NCBI GenBank assembly: GCA_035644395.1
Contig: DASQOR010000028.1
Coordinates: 186,001-250,000, forward strand
Source of the DNA: JBGPLJ01 sp035644395
GTDB taxonomy: Bacteria; Pseudomonadota; Gammaproteobacteria; Steroidobacterales; Steroidobacteraceae
DNA length: 64,000 nt
Reading direction: 5' to 3'
Positions 59,083 to 64,000 of this stretch are shown piece by piece. The stretch's first letter is position 1. The number at the start of each line of letters is the position of its first letter. The notes below the pieces were generated by a model. The model was not told the DNA's origin and ran no database searches. It saw nothing but the letters and a program-made list of their open reading frames with translations. A program made the translations under genes and the position numbers.

Positions 59083-61942
59083 GGAGTCGCGTTCCCTGCG
59101 GATCGTAGTGCATGGGTGACAGCACCTCGGCGGCACTCTCGACACCGTTGTCAAAAACACGAAGCCGCTCGCCCATGCGCGCGCGGCCGCGCTTCAGGAG
59201 GCCGAGACCGATCGACGTGCCGAGCGTCGGGCTGCGGCACGCCGACGTGACGTAGCCGATGCTGCCCTGCTCCGCGAGATGCGCCCCTGCGACGAGCGGT
59301 CGCGCGGCATCGAGCGCGCGCAACCCGACCAGCTGCAAGCGATCCTGCCGGACATTCTCCGGCATCGAAAGCGAGCGACGGCCGATGAAGTCCCCGCGCT
59401 TCTTCGCGACGGCGGCCCCGAAGCCGACGTCGTCGGGGACCGTCGTGCCGTCGGTGTCGCTGCCGACATGCAGATAGCCCTTTTCGATGCGCATCGTCAT
59501 CAACGCTTCGATACCAAACGGCGCGATGCCGTGTGGAGCGCCGGCGGCGAGGAGCTTGCGCCACAGCGCTGTCGCCGACCCGGCCGGCACGTTGATCTCG
59601 TAGGACAGCTCGCCGCTGAAGCTCACGCGAAAAATGCGGCAATCGATCCCGTCGAGGCTTCCCGCCCGCGCCCGCAGGTGTCCGAAGCCGGGTGCCAGGA
59701 AATTGAAGTCACCTGGCAGGTTGGCCAGAACGTCCCGCGCCTTGGGTCCCGCCAGCGTGACAGTCGCCCATTCGGTGGTGACCGGCGTCGCGACGACACG
59801 CAGGGCCGGCCATTCGCATTGCAGCCATTCGTCGAACCAGTTCGCGATGCCGGTCGCGCCGCCGCTCGTCGTGCTGACCCAGAACCCGTCGTCGCCGATC
59901 CGCGTGCACACACCGTCGTCGATGATCACGCCCTTCTCGTTCAGCATCAGCCCATAGCGAGCCTGGCCCAAGGCAAGCGTCGACATCGTGGTCGCGTAGA
60001 CCCGGTCGATGAACTCCGCGGCATCAGCGCCGCGCACCAGGATCTTGCCGAGCGGCGAAGCCTCGAATAGGCCGACCGTCGAACGGACGGTGCGAACTTC
60101 GCGCTCGATCGCCGACTCCGTCGTCTCGCCCGGACGCGGATACGCCACCGGCCGCTGCCATCCGCCAAATTCCTCGAACACCGCCGCGAGTTCAATCTGC
60201 AGCTCGTGTGTCGGGAGCTCCCGCGTCGGACGATAGAAGCGCCCGGACCGCCCTCCCGCAATCGCGCCGAGCGTCACGGGCGTAAACGGCGGCCGGAAGG
60301 TCGTCGTGCCCGTATCCGCGATGCTGCGCTGGGTGAGCCGCGCGAGGAGCGTCAGCGCGTTGACGTTGCTGGTCTTGCCCTGATCGACCGACATGCCGGT
60401 CGTGGTGTAGCGCTTCAGATGCTCGACCGACACATAATTTTCGCGCACGGCGATGCCGATATCCGCCGCGGTGACATCGTGCTGGAAGTCCACCCACGAC
60501 CGATCCGCGGTCTGCGCATCCGGTTGACGGCGTGCGCCGGTGCGCCCACGCACCACGTCAGCGAATTCCGGGATTGACAAGGTCGCACCGGCGGCCGCCC
60601 CGATCACCTGGATCCATACGGGTCCGGACTTCGGCAGCAGGCACTTGCGCTCCTCGTCGTATGCGAGCTTGCCGCCCGCATGGCAGTAAAGGTGCAGGGC
60701 GGGCTGCCAGCCCGATGACATGGCGACGAGGTCGCAGTCAATCGTGAGCCGCGAACTCTGCGCGGGCACGATCCGTAGCGCTCGCACGCGCGAACGCCCC
60801 TCGGCTCCCACGGCGTCCGCCGCCTGATAAATCGCCAGCCCGCGTTCGCGCGCACGGCGCGGCAGCTCGCCGTCCGCACCGGCTCGCGTATCCACGATCG
60901 CCGCGATGCGGATACCCGCGTCGGCGAGATCGAGCGCCGTGCGGTAGGCCTCATCGTCCGCCGTCACGATCGCGACGCGCCGCCCGCACGCGACTGCGTA
61001 CCGATTCAGATACTGCCGCACCGAACCGGCCAGCATCACGCCCGGCAGGTCGTTGTTGCGGAAGAGTGCCGGTTGTTCAATGGCACCGGTCGCGAGAACG
61101 ATGCGCCCGGCGCGGATACGCCAATAACGTTCGCGAAGGATCGGCACGGAGCCCTCGACCGCGTGACTCAAGCGCTCCACCGCCATGACGACGCCGTGAT
61201 CGTAGACACCGAGGCAGGTCGTCTTGAGAAGCAGGCGCACGTTCGCCATCGCTTCGAGGCGCGAGGCGGCCGCGATGATCCAGGTATTGCGCTCGGTCGC
61301 CGCCGCCAGCGGCTCGCTCAGCACCGCGCCGCCGAAGTCCCGATCCTGCTCGAGAAGCCAGACGCTTGCGCCGGTTTGCGCCTCTTCGATAGCCGCCGCG
61401 AGACCTGCGGCACCGCCCCCGACCACCAGTACGTCGCAGGCACCGTTCTGGGAATCGTATTGATCGGGATCCGCCGCTACCGGCGCGGGGCCGAGTCCCG
61501 CAGACTGGCGAATGGCCGATTCGTACCAGTGCCAGCCCGGCCACTTGAAGGTCTTGTGATAGAAGCCCGGCGGCAGGAGTCGATGCACGTAGTCCGCGGC
61601 ACGCCGCACATCGAATCCGAGTCGCGGCCATGCATTCTGCGAGCGCGCTGCAAGTCCGTCTGTCAGCGGCAGCAATGTCGCGCGCGCATTCGGCTCCATG
61701 CGGCCACCCTCGCCAATCGTCACCAGGGCATTCGGCTCTTCGACTCCCGCACTCAGCACGCCGCGCGGGCGATGAAACTTGAAACTGCGGCCGACGACTC
61801 GCACGCCGTTGGCAAGGAGCGCCGAGGCCAGGGTGTCACCCGCGAATCCCTGGTAGCGACGTGCATCGAAGCGGAATTCGACCGCCCGCGAACGGTCAAT
61901 GCGGCCGCCCGCGGGCAGACGATGACTCTGCACGCGGCTCAC
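59075..61942 (-). CDS. soxA: Sarcosine oxidase alpha subunit (GTG start)
   Basis: Largest subunit of heterotetrameric sarcosine oxidase, 955 residues. The N-terminal region (about 1-100, RYQGFAGDTLASALLANGVRVVGRSFKFHRPRG) is the 2Fe-2S-ferredoxin-like SoxA domain. The NAD-binding part has DVLVVGGGAAGLAAAIEEAQ and IVLATGAIEQPALFRNNDLPG. The C-terminal half (about 575-955) is a GcvT-like tetrahydrofolate domain (EASPLGKILVRGADAAEFIDRVYAT, FGIEALMTMRIEKGYLHVGSDTDGTTVPDD). The formaldehyde unit is passed to tetrahydrofolate. The GTG at 61942 overlaps the soxD stop. Confidence 0.92.
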   Translation of the reverse strand: MSRVQSHRLPAGGRIDRSRAVEFRFDARRYQGFAGDTLASALLANGVRVVGRSFKFHRPRGVLSAGVEEPNALVTIGEGGRMEPNARATLLPLTDGLAARSQNAWPRLGFDVRRAADYVHRLLPPGFYHKTFKWPGWHWYESAIRQSAGLGPAPVAADPDQYDSQNGACDVLVVGGGAAGLAAAIEEAQTGASVWLLEQDRDFGGAVLSEPLAAATERNTWIIAAASRLEAMANVRLLLKTTCLGVYDHGVVMAVERLSHAVEGSVPILRERYWRIRAGRIVLATGAIEQPALFRNNDLPGVMLAGSVRQYLNRYAVACGRRVAIVTADDEAYRTALDLADAGIRIAAIVDTRAGADGELPRRARERGLAIYQAADAVGAEGRSRVRALRIVPAQSSRLTIDCDLVAMSSGWQPALHLYCHAGGKLAYDEERKCLLPKSGPVWIQVIGAAAGATLSIPEFADVVRGRTGARRQPDAQTADRSWVDFQHDVTAADIGIAVRENYVSVEHLKRYTTTGMSVDQGKTSNVNALTLLARLTQRSIADTGTTTFRPPFTPVTLGAIAGGRSGRFYRPTRELPTHELQIELAAVFEEFGGWQRPVAYPRPGETTESAIEREVRTVRSTVGLFEASPLGKILVRGADAAEFIDRVYATTMSTLALGQARYGLMLNEKGVIIDDGVCTRIGDDGFWVSTTSGGATGIANWFDEWLQCEWPALRVVATPVTTEWATVTLAGPKARDVLANLPGDFNFLAPGFGHLRARAGSLDGIDCRIFRVSFSGELSYEINVPAGSATALWRKLLAAGAPHGIAPFGIEALMTMRIEKGYLHVGSDTDGTTVPDDVGFGAAVAKKRGDFIGRRSLSMPENVRQDRLQLVGLRALDAARPLVAGAHLAEQGSIGYVTSACRSPTLGTSIGLGLLKRGRARMGERLRVFDNGVESAAEVLSPMHYDPQGTRLHG

Positions 61943-62229
61943 AGGCGCCGCTCCGGGTCGTCCAGCTGCGGCTTGGCTTGATCGTTGCGGTAGGTCGCGC
62001 GAATTTCGTGAGTCACATTGTCGCGCGCGACGTTGAACCATTGACGGCAGCCGCGCGCGTGCTGCCAACGCTCATAGGCGATGCCCTTCACATTGCGGCG
62101 GAAGTACAGGTAGTCCGCCCACGCGGCATCGCTTGCGCCTCCCTGAGGCCGCTCGACATGCGCCTCGCCGCCGTAGGCGAATTCCTTCTCATCGCGCAGG
62201 CCGCACCACGGACAGGGAATACGCAGCAT
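61939..62229 (-). CDS. soxD: Sarcosine oxidase delta subunit
   Basis: A 96-residue zinc-binding subunit. MLRIPCPWCGLRDEKEFAYGGEAHV supplies CPWCG and a His, and WQHARGCRQWFNVARDNVTHEI supplies a Cys and completes the typical SoxD zinc site. The ATG at 62229 lies ten bases after the soxB stop. It overlaps soxA by GTGA. Confidence 0.93.
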   Translation of the reverse strand: MLRIPCPWCGLRDEKEFAYGGEAHVERPQGGASDAAWADYLYFRRNVKGIAYERWQHARGCRQWFNVARDNVTHEIRATYRNDQAKPQLDDPERRL

Positions 62230-62239
62230 GTCTTGCGGC

Positions 62240-63487
62240 CTAGTGCGCGACGCCCGCGGCGGCGCCCTCGTCGATGAGCGCGCCCCGCTCGAAGCGGTCA
62301 AGCGCGAACGGAGCAATGAGCGGGTGCGGCCGGTCGTTGGCTACGGTGAATGCCATGGTATCGCCGCCGGCGGGAATCGCCTTGAAGCCGCCGGTGCCCC
62401 AGCCGCAGTTGAGGTAAAGATTATCGACCGGCGTCTTGCCCATGATCGGGCTCGTATCCGGCGAGATGTCGACGATGCCGGCCCAGTGCCGCATGAGCTT
62501 GAGGCGCGCGAACGCCGGAAAGAGTTCGACGGCGGCCGCGACGAAATCCTCGATGACCGCAAGACTTCCGCGCTGCGCATAGGAGGAGTACACGTCCGCG
62601 GCGCCTCCGATCACGATCTCGCCGCGGTCCGACTGGCTCGCATAGACGTGCGCCGTGGGCGACAGCACGATGCTCCTCAACATCGGCTTGACCGGTTCCG
62701 TGACCATTGCCTGCAGCGCCATGCTGATGAGTGGCAGCCGCAAACCCGCGTGTTCCGCGAGCACGCTCGAGTGGCCGGCGACGTTGATGACGAAGCGCCC
62801 GGCGCGCAGGACCCCGTGCGGAGTTGCAACGCCTGCGATGCGTCCGGCCCGCGTTTCGAATCCGGAAACCGGACAATTCTGCAGGATGTCGACGCCGAGC
62901 GCGTCAGCGGCGCGCGCGAATCCCCAGTTCACGGCGTCGTGGCGCGCAAGGCCGCCGCGATGCTGCACGAACCCGCCGTAGACCGGAAAGCGCGCGTTGA
63001 GGTTGATCAACGGCTCGATACGCTTGACGCCCTCTGCCGTGAGGATCTCGGAATCGACTCCGTTCAGGAGGATCGCGTTGGCCCAGCGCCGGTTCGTTTC
63101 CAGATCGTGCCGGCTGTGCGCCAGCGTCACGATGCCGCGCTGGGACAGCATGATGTTGAAATTGAGCTCGCGCGACAGGCTTTCGTAGAGCTTCAGTGAA
63201 TGTTCGAAAAAGTCGACGCTCGCCTTGTAGAAATAATTCGAGCGCACGACCTGGGTATTGCGGCCGGAATTGCCGCCGCCGATCCAGCCGCGCTCGAGCA
63301 CGGCAACGTTGCGGATGCCATGCTTCTTCGCGAGAAAGTACGCCGTCGCGAGCCCATGTCCGCCGCCGCCGATGATGATGATGTCGTAGGCCGGCTTCGG
63401 CACGGGAGTGCGCCACGCGGGCGCCCAGTCGCGATGACGGCGCAGCGCCTGCCTCGCAAGCGACCAGAGGGAGTAGCGCGACGACAT
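62240..63487 (-). CDS. soxB: Sarcosine oxidase beta subunit
   Basis: Catalytic FAD/FMN subunit, 415 residues, that oxidises sarcosine. The dinucleotide fold is DIIIIGGGGHGLATAYFLAKKHG (about residues 35-57). GGFVQHRGGLARHDAVNWGFARAA contains the His to which FMN is covalently attached in SoxB. NLYLNCGWGTGGFKAIPAGG is the conserved C-terminal flavin region. The ATG at 63487 gives the family N-terminus MSSRYSLWSLARQAL. It heads soxB-D-A-G. The monomeric type is ruled out by the other subunit genes. Confidence 0.94.
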   Translation of the reverse strand: MSSRYSLWSLARQALRRHRDWAPAWRTPVPKPAYDIIIIGGGGHGLATAYFLAKKHGIRNVAVLERGWIGGGNSGRNTQVVRSNYFYKASVDFFEHSLKLYESLSRELNFNIMLSQRGIVTLAHSRHDLETNRRWANAILLNGVDSEILTAEGVKRIEPLINLNARFPVYGGFVQHRGGLARHDAVNWGFARAADALGVDILQNCPVSGFETRAGRIAGVATPHGVLRAGRFVINVAGHSSVLAEHAGLRLPLISMALQAMVTEPVKPMLRSIVLSPTAHVYASQSDRGEIVIGGAADVYSSYAQRGSLAVIEDFVAAAVELFPAFARLKLMRHWAGIVDISPDTSPIMGKTPVDNLYLNCGWGTGGFKAIPAGGDTMAFTVANDRPHPLIAPFALDRFERGALIDEGAAAGVAH

Positions 63488-63600
63488 GGGGCGCAATGAT
63501 ACAGGATGGTCCGCGATGGCCACGTTTCCCAGCCGGCCTGCCTGCGCCGATGCGAACCGGCCATGGCAGCGATTGCGCGAAGCCACTATGCTTGCCGGAC

Positions 63601-64000
63601 ATGCCAGCAAATCCCATCGCACAGCCCGGCCGCTCCTGGATCAGCTGGTACACACTGTTCGTTCTCACGTTGGTCTACGCGATCAACATCGCCGACCGAT
63701 TCGTCATCTCGACTTTCATCGAACCGATCAAGCGTGACCTCGAGCTTTCCGACAGCGCCGTCGCGTTCCTGACCGGCACCGGGCTCGCCGTCTTTTACAT
63801 CGGCGCGGGCATTCCGCTCGGCTACCTGGCCGATCGCGTCAATCGCCGCAACATGATCGCGTGGGCGCTGGCGCTCTGGACCGGCATGACGGCGGTCTGC
63901 GGACTGACGCATACGTACGTGCAGCTGCTGCTCGCGCGCATCGGCGTCGGCATCGGTGAAGCCGGCGGCACCGCTCCTTCGCAGTCGCTCATCGCCGATC
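63601..64000 (+). CDS. MFS transporter (partial, C-terminus off the window)
   Basis: The 133 residues up to the right edge begin with MPANPIAQPGRSWISWYTLFVLTLVYAINIADRFVIS and read through without a stop. Four hydrophobic segments are visible, with the MFS motif between helices 2 and 3 as GIPLGYLADRVNRRN and an acidic-glycine stretch GVGIGEAGGTAPSQS in helix 5. This pattern is close to spinster-like or ExuT-like MFS members. The substrate is unknown. It diverges from soxB by 113 bases. Confidence 0.85.
   Translation, partial: MPANPIAQPGRSWISWYTLFVLTLVYAINIADRFVISTFIEPIKRDLELSDSAVAFLTGTGLAVFYIGAGIPLGYLADRVNRRNMIAWALALWTGMTAVCGLTHTYVQLLLARIGVGIGEAGGTAPSQSLIAD

Noticed and set aside
1..64000. 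CRISPR arrays, tRNA or rRNA genes, insertion sequences, prophage or toxin-antitoxin pairs
   Set aside because: No regularly spaced repeats, no cloverleaf with CCA or GTTCGA-type arm, and no transposase, integrase or toxin motifs were noticed on reading.

Overview
The window is GC-rich, gene-dense DNA from a proteobacterium, most likely a gammaproteobacterium near the Xanthomonadales/Steroidobacterales. The pointers are a his operon with bifunctional HisB and HisIE headed by a TrpR-like protein, a fused aspartokinase-diaminopimelate decarboxylase (LysAC, known from Xanthomonas and Xylella), a thrABC operon with bifunctional ThrA, and CysNC. This placement is inference from gene content. I saw no rRNA, tRNA, CRISPR array, insertion sequence or prophage; the region looks like ordinary chromosome.

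Left part (1-13.3 kb), amino-acid synthesis. A partial MetX-type homoserine acyltransferase (minus strand) sits behind a SAM riboswitch and a sigma70-like promoter. Divergent from it is a ten-gene operon: hisR/yerC-like regulator, hisG, hisD, hisC, hisB, hisH, hisA, hisF, hisIE, with most genes overlapping. hisF appears to start at a non-canonical ATT codon. Converging on it are asd and lysAC, a small acidic protein and a SAM hydrolase.

Middle part (13.4-35 kb). A 1080-residue membrane protein with a spermidine-synthase-like domain is followed by a leucine/isovalerate module (mccA, mccB, divergent ivd and a GntR regulator, with a candidate operator over the mccB promoter). Next come a five-gene MacAB/Lol-like ABC export cluster, tatD, an M20 peptidase, and thrA-thrB-thrC with a NERD-domain gene coupled behind thrC.

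Right part (35-64 kb), aromatic and C1/amine catabolism. The phenylacetate genes paaABCDEGIKZ plus an acyl-CoA dehydrogenase run on the minus strand, divergent from paaX. cysD-cysNC (sulfate activation) separates them from the homoprotocatechuate meta-cleavage genes hpaG1-G2-D-F-H-I-E, divergent from hpaR and a MetE-like gene. A minus-strand cluster then holds soxBDAG (heterotetrameric sarcosine oxidase), a luciferase-like monooxygenase and a class A acid phosphatase. The window ends inside an MFS transporter gene.

Together the genes describe a free-living heterotroph that makes His, Lys, Thr and Met, degrades phenylacetate via the CoA/epoxide route and homoprotocatechuate by meta-cleavage to succinate-level products, and demethylates sarcosine. 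Starts were chosen from ribosome-binding sites, stop/start overlaps and family start positions. Functional names rest on motif recognition, since no database search was possible.
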